Part shown: in pieces, positions 50,567 through 59,359 of the stretch
Numbering within the stretch: position 1 is the stretch's first letter
Layout: every line of letters starts with the position of its first letter
Assembly (NCBI RefSeq): GCF_002192455.1
Contig: NZ_CP021744.1
Span: forward strand, 5,117,501 to 5,181,500
Direction: 5' to 3'
Origin: Streptomyces albireticuli
GTDB taxonomy: Bacteria; Actinomycetota; Actinomycetes; Streptomycetales; Streptomycetaceae
DNA length: 64,000 bases
Position numbers and translations under genes: made by a program
The notes under the pieces: generated by a model
Database searches by the model: none
What the model saw: the letters and a program-made list of their open reading frames with translations, nothing else
Told to the model about the DNA's origin: nothing

Positions 50567-51652
50567 TCAGGGCCGCTTGCGGAAGGCCCACTCCATCCTC
50601 GGCTCCACGGCGAAGCGGAAGACCCGTCTCACCGGCGGGGTGCACAGCGCGGTCATCATCCCGGCCGCCAGCACCGTCACCACCACGCCGCCGACCGGCT
50701 CGCGGATCCAGGCGTAGGCGTCGTACCACTCCCACCAGCGCGAGAGCTTGATCAGGAAGCCGTGCAGCAGGAAGCCGTAGAGGGTGCCCGCGCCCAGCGC
50801 CGTGAACCACACGGTGCGGCGCGGGACCCAGGCGAGGAAGCACACGATCAGCACCGCGGCGCAGCCGAACATCGCCAGCTGCATCACCGGCGCGGCCCAC
50901 AGGGGCGCGGCCAGCTCCTGGACGCTGTCGTTGTGGTAGAACCACGAGCTGTTCATCCGCGGCGACGCCCAGTAGGCCACCGCGATCGCGGTGGCGAACA
51001 CCGGTACGGCGGCGATGCGCAGCCACCGGCGCTGTACGAGCCGGAAGTGGTGCGGCTCCATGTGGAGACCGATGACGAAGAACGGCAGGAACTGAAGAAC
51101 CCGCTGAAGATCGAGATCGTTGCCGACCTCGGGTGAGAGCGCCGCGAGGATCGCGATCGCGAACGACACGGGAACGGCCCAGCGCAGGTTCTGCCAGATC
51201 GGCGTGGTCAGCCGCCAGACGAACAGCGCGGCCAGGAACCAGTTCAGGTACCAGGGGTTGAGCAGCGTGATCGGCTCCGGCGGGGCGTCCTCCGCCCGGT
51301 GCTGGAAGAAGGTGTACGCGACCTCGAAGATCAGGTACGGCACGACGACCCCGGTGACCAGCCGTTTGACCTTGGCGGGGCTCAGGTCGAAGCCACGGGA
51401 GAAGTAGCCCGAGATCAGGATGAACGCCGGCATGTGGAAGGCGTAGACGGTGAGGTAGAGCGCCAGCGCCGCGCGGCTGGTGTGGGTGAGCGGCTCCCAG
51501 GCGTGCCCGAGGGCCACGAGGACGATCGCCAGGTATTTGGCGTTGTCGAAGAACGGATCGCGCCCCGCTCCGGCGGGGGATGCTCCGGGGAGCCCCGGAA
51601 GCCGCGGTGCGGGCACCGCCGATCGTGTGGGAGGGGTGACAGCGGGAGGCAT
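50567..51652 (-). CDS. Acyltransferase-3 family membrane protein
   Basis: 361 residues with about 10 membrane helices. The family-3 acyltransferase pattern starts FFDNAKYLAIVLVALGHAWEPL, followed by FHMPAFILISGYFSRGF, NPWYLNWFLAALFVWRL and the C-terminal GTLYGFLLHGFLIK. These proteins O-acylate sugars, polysaccharides or antibiotics at the membrane (fucose 4-O-acetylase-like). Acceptor unknown. The ATG at 51652 has AAGG upstream; the GTG three codons earlier is an alternative. Convergent with the HD gene (6 bp between stops). Confidence 0.9.
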   Translation of the reverse strand: MPPAVTPPTRSAVPAPRLPGLPGASPAGAGRDPFFDNAKYLAIVLVALGHAWEPLTHTSRAALALYLTVYAFHMPAFILISGYFSRGFDLSPAKVKRLVTGVVVPYLIFEVAYTFFQHRAEDAPPEPITLLNPWYLNWFLAALFVWRLTTPIWQNLRWAVPVSFAIAILAALSPEVGNDLDLQRVLQFLPFFVIGLHMEPHHFRLVQRRWLRIAAVPVFATAIAVAYWASPRMNSSWFYHNDSVQELAAPLWAAPVMQLAMFGCAAVLIVCFLAWVPRRTVWFTALGAGTLYGFLLHGFLIKLSRWWEWYDAYAWIREPVGGVVVTVLAAGMMTALCTPPVRRVFRFAVEPRMEWAFRKRP

Positions 51653-51916
51653 TCGAGGCACCTTAGCGGCGGAATCGGAAGCGGTAAAACCCTGTTCCGT
51701 TTATTTGCTTATTCACCCCGAACCGGTCTTGTCCCAGTCAAGTCGCCCGATATCATCTCCCGCAGCTTTCCGGACGATTCTCGACGAGCTACCGACGAAA
51801 CGTCACACTGCCCCTGTAGAGGGCAAGTTGGTGGCACGATGATTGATGTGTGGGGGCTGCGGGGCAGCATGTCTTCCGGGGCCGACCAGGTGTTCCGACC
51901 GAGGGTGTGATCAGTT

Positions 51917-52111
51917 GTGGCCATTTCGCTGTCAGTGGTGCTGCTCCTGGCGATCGTGCTGGTGGTGATGATCCGCGCCGGCAATATCAAGGGCGGGCCG
52001 GCGATCGTGGCGATCCTCTTCGGTTTCTTCCTCGCGTCGACGGGCATGGCCCCGTCGATCCAGCGCTTCCTGAACTCGCTGGCCGAGACGATAAACGGCA
52101 TCAAGTTCTGA
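51917..52111 (+). CDS. Small conserved membrane protein (64 aa)
   Basis: 64 residues from GTG 51917. Two hydrophobic helices (about 3-19 and 26-42) flank a short basic loop (IRAGNIKGGPA), with an amphipathic C-terminal tail (PSIQRFLNSLAETINGIKF). I recall similar short proteins in streptomycetes; function unknown. GAGGGTG lies about 10 bp upstream. The 264 bp before it hold its promoter and that of the divergent acyltransferase and no other gene. Confidence 0.75.
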   Translation: MAISLSVVLLLAIVLVVMIRAGNIKGGPAIVAILFGFFLASTGMAPSIQRFLNSLAETINGIKF

Positions 52112-52181
52112 CGGCTCCGACGTGCGGCGATGTCCTTCGCCGAGCTGATCGGGCGCGGTGCCGGGTGTGGTCGGGAGCACG

Positions 52182-52212
52182 AAAAACGCCTCCGGCCAGG
52201 GGCCGGAGGCGT
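52182..52212 (-). terminator. Intrinsic terminator of tRNA-Gly
   Basis: On the minus strand, 12-bp arms ACGCCTCCGGCC / GGCCGGAGGCGT with a 3-nt loop are followed by TTTTT (52182-52186 read in reverse), a canonical U-tail rare in this window. It begins 5 bp after the tRNA 3' end. Confidence 0.92.
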
Positions 52213-52216
52213 CATC

Positions 52217-52290
52217 TGGAGCGGGCGACGGGAATCGAACCCGCGTAGCCAGTTTGGAAGACTGGGGCTCTACCATTGAGCTACGCCCGC
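52217..52290 (-). tRNA. tRNA-Gly (anticodon TCC)
   Basis: Cloverleaf on the minus strand: acceptor GCGGGCG/CGCCCGC, D-arm GCTCAATGGTAGAGC, anticodon arm CCAGT-CTTCCAA-ACTGG with anticodon TCC, T-arm with GGTTCGATTCC. Discriminator T and an encoded CCA end (52217-52219). Reads GGA/GGG codons. Confidence 0.97.
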
Positions 52291-52489
52291 GCACACCGCG
52301 ACGGCCCGGGGGCCGTACGGCTCTGCGATGCATCGTAGCGGGTCCCGGCCGTGCGCCGCACACCCCGCTCTCCCCGTACGCGACCGGCCGGCCCGTCCGC
52401 CGCCCGCCGTCCGCCCGTCATCCGCGCGACCGCCCGGGAAAGTCGGCGTCCGGAGGCCCTGGGGGCATGTACCCTACGTCTCGCACCGA

Positions 52490-52566
52490 CGGGGTGTGGC
52501 GCAGCTTGGTAGCGCGTCCGCTTTGGGAGCGGAAGGTCGTCGGTTCGAATCCGGCCACCCCGACCA
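52490..52566 (+). tRNA. tRNA-Pro (anticodon TGG)
   Basis: Acceptor CGGGGTG/CACCCCG, anticodon stem TCCGC/GCGGA with loop TTTGGGA (anticodon TGG), T-arm GGTTCGAATCC, discriminator A, encoded CCA at 52564-52566. 77 nt. Located 131 bp upstream of tig on the same strand. Confidence 0.97.
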
Positions 52567-52697
52567 TCAAGATCACATTGTGGGGCCCATCCTGCTTGCG
52601 GTTACTATGCAAGCTGCGTGCCCGTGTGTCTGTGTGCCGGGCGCGACTCGCTGAACCTCAGCGGAATCCCAGAAGTCAGCCCCAAGGAGACCGAACC

Positions 52698-54089
52698 GTG
52701 AAGAGCGCCGTGGAGACCCTGAACCCGACTCGGGTTCGGCTCACTGTCGAGGTGCCCTTCGAGGAGCTCAAGGCCAGCCTCGACGCGGCGTACAAGAAGA
52801 TCAACCAGCAGGTCACGGTGAAGGGCTTCCGTCAGGGCAAGATCCCGGCCCGCGTCATCGACCAGCGGTTCGGCCGCGGTGCGGTCCTCGAAGAGGCCGT
52901 CAACGACGCGCTCCCGAAGTTCTACACCGAGGCGGTCAACGAGGCCGACCTCAACCCGCTGGGCCAGCCCGAGGTCGACATCACGGAGCTGAAGGACGGC
53001 GAGCTGCTCTCCTTCACCGCCGAGGTCGACATCCGCCCGACCCTGGAGATCCCGGACTACTCCGGCATCGAGGTCACCGTCGACGCCGCCGAGGTGACCG
53101 ACGAGGACATCGAGAAGTCGCTGGAGCAGCTCCGCGACCGCTTCGCCACCACCTCCCCGGTCGAGCGCGCCGCCGCCGAGGGTGACATCGTCACCGTCGA
53201 CCTGGAGGCCAAGGTCGACGGCGAGGTCCTGGAGGACGGCGTCGCCAAGGGCATCGACTACACCATCGGCTCGGGCCAGCTGCTCGAGGGCATCGACGAG
53301 GCCGTGACCGGTCTCGAGGCCGGCGCCACCGCCACCTTCACCTCCGAGCTCAAGGGCGGTTCCGCCGAGGGCAAGGAGGCCGAGGTCAAGGTCGACGTCA
53401 CCGCCGTCAAGGCCCGCGAACTGCCCGCCCTGGACGACGAGTTCGCCCAGCTGGCGAGCGAGTTCGACACCCTGGAGGAGCTGCGCGCGGACAGCGCCAA
53501 GCGCCTCGCCCGCATGAAGAAGTACGACCAGGCCACCCAGGCCCAGGAGAAGGTCCTCGACGAGCTGATCAAGCTGGTCGAGGTCCCGATGCCCGAGAAG
53601 CTGCTCGAGGACGAGGTCAACACCCGCAAGCACAACCTCGAGCACCACCAGCTGGGCCAGATGGGCCTGGACCTGGCGAAGTACCTGGAGATCCAGGGCA
53701 AGTCCGCCGAGGAGTTCGACGCCGAGCTCAAGGAGCAGGCCGAGAAGGGCATCAAGACCCAGTTCATCCTTGACGAGATCGTCAACAAGGAGAAGCTGTC
53801 GGTCGGCCAGGAGGAGCTCACCGAGCACCTCATGCGCCGTGCCCAGTCCTCCGGCATGAGCCCCGACCAGTTCGCCCAGGCCGTCGTCGAGGGTGGCCAG
53901 GTGCCGATGCTCGTCGGCGAGGTCGCCCGCGGCAAGGCCCTGGCGTCCGTCGTCGAGGTCGCCAAGGTCCTGGACACCAACGGTGAGGTCGTCGACCTGG
54001 ACGACGAGGACGAGACCGCCGAGACGGTCGAGGCCGCCACCGAGGTCGTCGAGGCCGCCGAGGGCACCGAGGACAAGACCGAGGCCTGA
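52698..54089 (+). CDS. tig: Trigger factor, ribosome-bound chaperone and peptidyl-prolyl isomerase
   Basis: Binds ribosomal protein L23 and folds nascent chains. 463 residues. Ribosome-binding N-terminal domain with the signature GFRQGKIPARVIDQRFG (about residues 44-60); FKBP-type isomerase domain about 155-240 (EGDIVTVDLEAKVDGEVLEDG, GQLLEGIDEAVTGL); helical C-terminal cradle; acidic tail (LDDEDETAETVEAATEVVEAAE). GTG start with AAGGAGA upstream; the longer frame from 52158 overlaps the tRNA and is not real. Gene order tig-clpP1-clpP2-clpX is conserved in actinobacteria. Confidence 0.97.
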   Translation: MKSAVETLNPTRVRLTVEVPFEELKASLDAAYKKINQQVTVKGFRQGKIPARVIDQRFGRGAVLEEAVNDALPKFYTEAVNEADLNPLGQPEVDITELKDGELLSFTAEVDIRPTLEIPDYSGIEVTVDAAEVTDEDIEKSLEQLRDRFATTSPVERAAAEGDIVTVDLEAKVDGEVLEDGVAKGIDYTIGSGQLLEGIDEAVTGLEAGATATFTSELKGGSAEGKEAEVKVDVTAVKARELPALDDEFAQLASEFDTLEELRADSAKRLARMKKYDQATQAQEKVLDELIKLVEVPMPEKLLEDEVNTRKHNLEHHQLGQMGLDLAKYLEIQGKSAEEFDAELKEQAEKGIKTQFILDEIVNKEKLSVGQEELTEHLMRRAQSSGMSPDQFAQAVVEGGQVPMLVGEVARGKALASVVEVAKVLDTNGEVVDLDDEDETAETVEAATEVVEAAEGTEDKTEA

Positions 54090-54133
54090 GCCTCGCCCAC
54101 CTCGTGACCGGTCCGCGCGACCGGTGACGGAAA

Positions 54134-54178
54134 CGGGCCCGGCCGCGACACCCCACCGGGGTGTCGCGGCCGGGCCCG
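54134..54178 (+). terminator. Terminator after tig
   Basis: Perfect 21-bp inverted repeat (arms 54134-54154 and 54158-54178) with a 3-nt loop, the longest stem in the window, 45 bp past the tig stop. It separates tig from the clp transcription unit. Confidence 0.95.
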
Positions 54179-54203
54179 CCGTGGTCTCCGGGCCGCCGGG
54201 GAA

Positions 54204-54221
54204 CCTGCGCTCAGAGCGAAC
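54204..54221 (-). promoter_or_regulatory. Candidate ClgR box upstream of clpP1
   Basis: Read on the minus strand: GTTCGC-TCTGA-GCG-CAG. This fits the published ClgR layout (GTTCGC, 5 nt, GCG); the outer bases of the second half differ. It lies 70-90 bp before the first possible clpP1 start and about 170 bp before the start used here. ClgR is known to activate clpP1 in Streptomyces. Confidence 0.55.
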
Positions 54222-54391
54222 AGTTCCTGATGCGGGATGGCGCCCGCCTACCAGCGCGTTAGGGTCCGTAGATACGGGGGCAGGGGAGTCCCGTGGCGCG
54301 ACGCGGATGCCCGGACGACGCGCCCGCACCCCGCCCCGTGAAGAAGACGCTGAGACGGCTCGCGGCCGTCGAACAACGAGCAGGTGGATAC

Positions 54392-55009
54392 GTGACGAAT
54401 CTGATGCCTTCCGCCGCCGCCGGCGAGCCGAGCTTCGGTGGCCTCGGCGACCAGGTCTACAACCGACTGCTCGGGGAACGGATCATCTTCCTCGGCCAGC
54501 CGGTCGACGACGACATCGCCAACAAGATCACGGCGCAGCTGCTCCTCCTTGCCGCGGACCCGGACAAGGACATCTACCTCTACATCAACAGCCCGGGCGG
54601 CTCGATCACGGCCGGCATGGCGATCTACGACACCATGCAGTACATCAAGAACGACGTGGTGACCATCGCCATGGGCCTCGCCGCCTCGATGGGGCAGTTC
54701 CTGCTGAGCGCCGGTACGCCCGGCAAGCGCTTCGCCCTGCCGAACGCCGAGATCCTGATCCACCAGCCCTCCGCGGGCCTGGCGGGCTCCGCCTCGGACA
54801 TCAAGATCCACGCCGAGCGGCTGCTGTACACCAAGAAGCGGATGGCGGAGCTGACCGCCCTCCACACCGGTCAGACCGTCGAGCAGGTCACGCACGACTC
54901 CGACCGCGACCGCTGGTTCTCCGCCGAGGAGGCCAAGGACTACGGTCTCATCGACGAGGTCATGAAGACCGCCGCAGGCGTTCCGGGCGGGGGCGGCACC
55001 GGGGCCTGA
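54392..55009 (+). CDS. clpP1: ATP-dependent Clp protease proteolytic subunit ClpP1
   Basis: Serine peptidase that forms rings with ClpP2 and is fed by ClpX/ClpC. From GTG 54392 (MTNLMPSAAAGEPS) 205 residues; catalytic Ser99 (GLAASMGQ), His124 (EILIHQPSAG) and Asp173 (DRDRWF). Upstream in-frame GTGs at 54338 and 54293 would add 18 or 33 residues. The 54293 start has GGGGAG upstream, and the extra segment could be a cleaved propeptide. I chose the conserved boundary, so the start is uncertain. Separated from tig by a strong terminator and preceded by a ClgR-like box, so it likely heads its own unit with clpP2 50 bp downstream. Confidence 0.95.
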   Translation: MTNLMPSAAAGEPSFGGLGDQVYNRLLGERIIFLGQPVDDDIANKITAQLLLLAADPDKDIYLYINSPGGSITAGMAIYDTMQYIKNDVVTIAMGLAASMGQFLLSAGTPGKRFALPNAEILIHQPSAGLAGSASDIKIHAERLLYTKKRMAELTALHTGQTVEQVTHDSDRDRWFSAEEAKDYGLIDEVMKTAAGVPGGGGTGA

Positions 55010-55059
55010 GCCCCGGCACGCCCACGCAGCGAAACCCCGCCCCACCGAACGCCATCAGG

Positions 55060-55749
55060 ATGGTGAAGAAGCAGATGAACAACTACGCCGGCAGCGGCCT
55101 CTACACCGGCCCCCAGTCGCAGTCGACCGGCCCGCGCGCCGAGTCCCGCTACATCGTCCCGCGCTTCGTCGAGCGCACCTCGCAGGGTGTGCGCGAGTAC
55201 GACCCGTACGCCAAGCTCTTCGAGGAGCGGGTGATCTTCCTGGGCGTGCAGATCGACGACGCCTCGGCCAACGACGTCATGGCGCAGCTGCTGTGCCTGG
55301 AGTCGATGGACCCGGACCGCGACATCTCGATCTACATCAACAGCCCGGGCGGCTCCTTCACCGCGCTCACGGCGATCTACGACACGATGCAGTTCGTCAA
55401 GCCCGACATCCAGACGGTCTGCATGGGCCAGGCGGCCTCCGCCGCGGCCGTGCTGCTCGCCGCCGGTACCCCCGGCAAGCGGATGGCGCTGCCGAACGCC
55501 CGCGTCCTGATCCACCAGCCGTACAGCGAGACGGGCCGGGGTCAGGTCTCCGACCTGGAGATCGCGGCCAACGAGATCCTGCGGATGCGCGCCCAGCTCG
55601 AGGACATGCTGGCCAAGCACTCGACCACGCCGATCGAGAAGATCCGCGAGGACATCGAGCGCGACAAGATCCTCACCGCTGACGAGCTGCTCGCGTACGG
55701 TCTGGTCGACCAGATCGTCTCGACGCGCAAGACGTCCGTTACGGCCTGA
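55060..55749 (+). CDS. clpP2: ATP-dependent Clp protease proteolytic subunit ClpP2
   Basis: Second ClpP of the pair; actinobacterial ClpP1 and ClpP2 form mixed tetradecamers. 229 residues from ATG 55060 (a later ATG at 55075 is possible). An N-terminal extension of about 40 residues (GLYTGPQSQSTGPRAESRYIVPRF) is typical and probably removed. Catalytic Ser127 (GQAASAAAV), His152 (RVLIHQPYSE) and Asp202 (ERDKIL) are present. Tandem hairpins follow. Confidence 0.96.
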   Translation: MVKKQMNNYAGSGLYTGPQSQSTGPRAESRYIVPRFVERTSQGVREYDPYAKLFEERVIFLGVQIDDASANDVMAQLLCLESMDPDRDISIYINSPGGSFTALTAIYDTMQFVKPDIQTVCMGQAASAAAVLLAAGTPGKRMALPNARVLIHQPYSETGRGQVSDLEIAANEILRMRAQLEDMLAKHSTTPIEKIREDIERDKILTADELLAYGLVDQIVSTRKTSVTA

Positions 55750-55761
55750 CCGTTTCCGGTG

Positions 55762-55837
55762 GGACTTCCGTCCGGAAGTCCGTCCGGACCACCGTGCCGC
55801 CGGCCGCCCCCTTGGACCGAGTAGGTCCAAGGGGGGC
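55762..55837 (+). terminator. Two tandem hairpins between clpP2 and clpX
   Basis: Hairpin 1: GGACTTCCG/CGGAAGTCC (55762-55781). Hairpin 2: GCCCCCTTGGACC/GGTCCAAGGGGGC-type 13-bp stem (55806-55837). Together they may terminate or attenuate clpP transcription before clpX. Confidence 0.75.
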
Positions 55838-55926
55838 CCGCTCGGGGGGCCCGGCAAGGTACCGTCGATAGGCAAGCACCCGGGTTCGCAGAGCAAGGCG
55901 GATCCCAGGCGAAGGGGAAGCACCTC

Positions 55927-57204
<1,278 letters not shown>

Positions 57205-57222
57205 CGCACGCCACACACCTCT

Positions 57223-57260
57223 GAGGGGCGCCCGGCCGGGGAATCGGCCGGGCGCCCCTC
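57223..57260. terminator. Bidirectional terminator after clpX
   Basis: Perfect 16-bp inverted repeat (arms 57223-57238, 57245-57260) between clpX and the convergent flavoprotein gene. Confidence 0.92.
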
Positions 57261-57280
57261 TTCGTGGCCCGGAGCGGGCG

Positions 57281-57817
57281 CTAGAAGGCCGTGGGGAGGG
57301 CCGCCAGGGCCGCGTCCCAGGGGAAGGCGGCCGGGTCGGCCCCGGGCGCGGTGAGGCCGCCCCCGTCCTCCCCGAGCAGCACCTTCACGCCGTACTCCCG
57401 CAGGAGCGCCACGCTGCGGCCGAAGGCCGGGTGGGCCGCCTGGGCGGGGCTCAGGTGCGGCAGCGCGACGAGCGGCAGCCGCAGGCCGACGGCCTCGTTG
57501 ACGAGACTGAGCGCGAGGGCGTCGCTGATGCCCGCCGCCCACTTGTTGACCGTGTTGAACGTGGCGGGCGCGACGACCATGGCGTCAGCCGGCGGCAGCA
57601 CGTCCGGCTCGCCCGGCAGCTTGTGGGCGCTGCGCACCACATGCCCGGTGAGCCGTTCCAGCCCGGGCACGTCCCGCTCGATCCACCGCAGCGCGGAGGG
57701 CGTCACGACCAGGCACACCTCCCACCCGGCGGCCTGGGCCTTCTCGACGCCGGTACGGACATGCTGCGTGGGCGAGGCGGCACACGCGATCAGGTACAGC
57801 ACACGGGTGGCAGTCAT
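57281..57817 (-). CDS. Flavoprotein of the HFCD family (PPC decarboxylase-like)
   Basis: 178 residues from ATG 57817. The flavoprotein-family motifs are RVLYLIACAASPTQH at the N-terminus and the FMN-binding VVAPATFNTVNKWAAGISDALAL segment. Members include Dfp/CoaC, EpiD and UbiX. This stand-alone form is common in actinobacteria, with unknown substrate. The Pro-Ala-x-x-Asn core is PATFN here. A longer frame to 57853 lacks conservation. Confidence 0.88.
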   Translation of the reverse strand: MTATRVLYLIACAASPTQHVRTGVEKAQAAGWEVCLVVTPSALRWIERDVPGLERLTGHVVRSAHKLPGEPDVLPPADAMVVAPATFNTVNKWAAGISDALALSLVNEAVGLRLPLVALPHLSPAQAAHPAFGRSVALLREYGVKVLLGEDGGGLTAPGADPAAFPWDAALAALPTAF

Positions 57818-57884
57818 GCGCGCAGTCCACACCGGCCCGGCCCGGAGGCGCAACCGTTCCCGGGCGGGCGCCCGGGCGGGGGGC

Positions 57885-58454
57885 TCAGCCCGTTTCGCGG
57901 ACGTCCCGGTAGACCGCGGCCGTGACCTTCGCGAAGGCCGCCTCGTCCACTGCCGTCGCCGAGGTCTTGCGCGGGTCGAAGCCGATCAGCAGGGCGGCGT
58001 CCGACTCCTCCGCCCAGGCGCAGGCCGGGGCGTACGTACGGCCGTCCAGGCGGACGACCTCGCAGGTGAGGGCCGGGCCCCCGGGGCCGTCCGGGGTGAG
58101 GACGTGGCGGGCCGAGACCACGGCGGGGGAGCCCGGGCCCTCCTCGAAGCCCTTCAGCATGCCGTCCAGGACGGCCTGCGGGTCGCCCACGCCGCCGTAC
58201 GCGCCGGACAGCGACAAGGTGGCCTTCGGGTCGTCCGCGCGCGCGTAGCGGGCCAGCACCGAGACCGTGCCCTCCGGCATGCCCGGCTGGACGCTGATGC
58301 CCTCCTTCTCCAGCGCCGCGGTGTCCGCCACCAGCCGGTACGCGCCGTCCGCGACGGTGGGTGGGGTGACGAGCCGGGTGGCCGGGCCGCCCTCGTCGCC
58401 CCCACCGCCCAGCAGGAGCAGGGCGCCGGCCACGGCCACCGCGGCCCCGGCCAC
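57885..58454 (-). CDS. Short member of a tandem membrane-anchored paralogue array (array gene 5)
   Basis: 189 residues from GTG 58454; last and most divergent of five related genes. It has a hydrophobic N-terminal segment (MAGAAVAVAGALLLLGGGG) but no Pro/Tyr/Gln-rich cytoplasmic head. The domain shows the array signature: DPQAVLDGML, then LTC131...C145AW with 13 residues between the cysteines. Extending the frame to a CTG at 58481, four bases after the stop of array gene 4, would give a fuller membrane helix (LNRAALVTSVAGAAVAVAG). Translational coupling to gene 4 is likely. Function unknown. Confidence 0.75.
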   Translation of the reverse strand: MAGAAVAVAGALLLLGGGGDEGGPATRLVTPPTVADGAYRLVADTAALEKEGISVQPGMPEGTVSVLARYARADDPKATLSLSGAYGGVGDPQAVLDGMLKGFEEGPGSPAVVSARHVLTPDGPGGPALTCEVVRLDGRTYAPACAWAEESDAALLIGFDPRKTSATAVDEAAFAKVTAAVYRDVRETG

Positions 58455-58485
58455 CGACGTGACGAGCGCGGCCCTGTTCAGCGCG

Positions 58486-59349
58486 TCACTTCGCGATCTC
58501 GACGCGGGCCTCGGCCCGGAGCCGCGCCGCGAGGGACGCCGCCTCGTCCATGGGGATGTCCTTGCCGGCGAGGGCCGCCCCCTGGTCGGAGAGGACCGTG
58601 AGGCCCACCGTGCTGCGGTCGGCCCAGACGCAGACCGGCATCGTGAAACTCCCGCTCGGTAGCTCGTACCTGCCGTACTGGCATTTCATGATGGCGGCGT
58701 CGAGTCCCTCAGGGGTGACTTTCCGCGGACTGCCCTCGAACTTCGTCTTCTTGGACGACTTCTCCCTGTCCCGCGCGATCAGCGCGAAGATCCCGTCCAC
58801 GACCTTCCCGGGGTCCTTCACCCTGCCCCAGGCGCCGTTGAGCCGCAGCATCCTGCGCGCGTTCCCGGTGCCGGTCTCGTAGACGGCGCCGACGTCCTGC
58901 GCGTCCGACACCCCCAGCTTCCTGAGGTCGTCCAGCTCGGCCGCGTCGAAGCCCGCCTTGTCCGACTCCCGCGCGTCCTTCTGGTAGACGCCGGCCACCG
59001 TCTGAGGCGTGGTGAGCTGATAGCGCCTGCCGTCGTCCGGGGCGCCGTCCCGGCCGTCCGCCAGCAGGACGACGCCTCCGACGATCGCCCCGACGAGCAC
59101 GAGCGCGCCCACCGCGACGCCGATCGCCTTGCCTTTACCGCCGCCCCGCGGTGGCACCGGCGGCGGGCCGTACGGCTGTTGACCATAAGGCTGCTGCGCG
59201 TACGGCGGCTGACCGTAAGGCTGACCGAAGGGCTGCTGGGCGTAGGGCTGACCGTAAGGCTGCTGCGGCGCCCCTCCGTACGGGTTCGGTTGCGACGGCT
59301 GCCGCGGGGACCCCGGCGCGCCGTACGGCCCTGGCTGGTGGTGGCTCAT
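58486..59349 (-). CDS. Membrane-anchored protein with PYGQ-rich head (array gene 4)
   Basis: 287 residues. A cytoplasmic head (1-68) of PYGQ/PYAQQ-type repeats begins MSHHQPGPYG. GGGKGKAIG sets the inside face, a membrane helix spans about 77-97, and an extracellular domain follows. In it, LDDLRKLGV, GAWGRVKDPGKVVDG and KFEGSPRK are shared with array gene 3, and the pair Cys223...Cys240 is followed by VWADRSTVG. Ends ARVEIAK. No known enzymatic motif. 10 bp separate it from array gene 3, so the genes form one transcript. Confidence 0.85.
   Translation of the reverse strand: MSHHQPGPYGAPGSPRQPSQPNPYGGAPQQPYGQPYAQQPFGQPYGQPPYAQQPYGQQPYGPPPVPPRGGGKGKAIGVAVGALVLVGAIVGGVVLLADGRDGAPDDGRRYQLTTPQTVAGVYQKDARESDKAGFDAAELDDLRKLGVSDAQDVGAVYETGTGNARRMLRLNGAWGRVKDPGKVVDGIFALIARDREKSSKKTKFEGSPRKVTPEGLDAAIMKCQYGRYELPSGSFTMPVCVWADRSTVGLTVLSDQGAALAGKDIPMDEAASLAARLRAEARVEIAK
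59160..59345 (-). repeat. PYGQ/PYAQ coding repeats in array gene 4
   Basis: About nine imperfect copies of a 12-15-nt unit encoding Pro-Tyr-Gly-Gln or Pro-Tyr-Ala-Gln-Gln. Codon choice varies (TAC GGT CAG, TAC GGC CAG, TAT GGT CAA), so this is protein-level repetition rather than recent DNA slippage. Confidence 0.7.
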
Positions 59350-59359
59350 GGCGTCCCTC

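Noticed and set aside
52158..52697. 540-bp N-terminal extension of the tig frame
   Set aside because: It runs through both the tRNA-Gly and tRNA-Pro genes; the GTG at 52698 has a proper ribosome site and the conserved Tig N-terminus.
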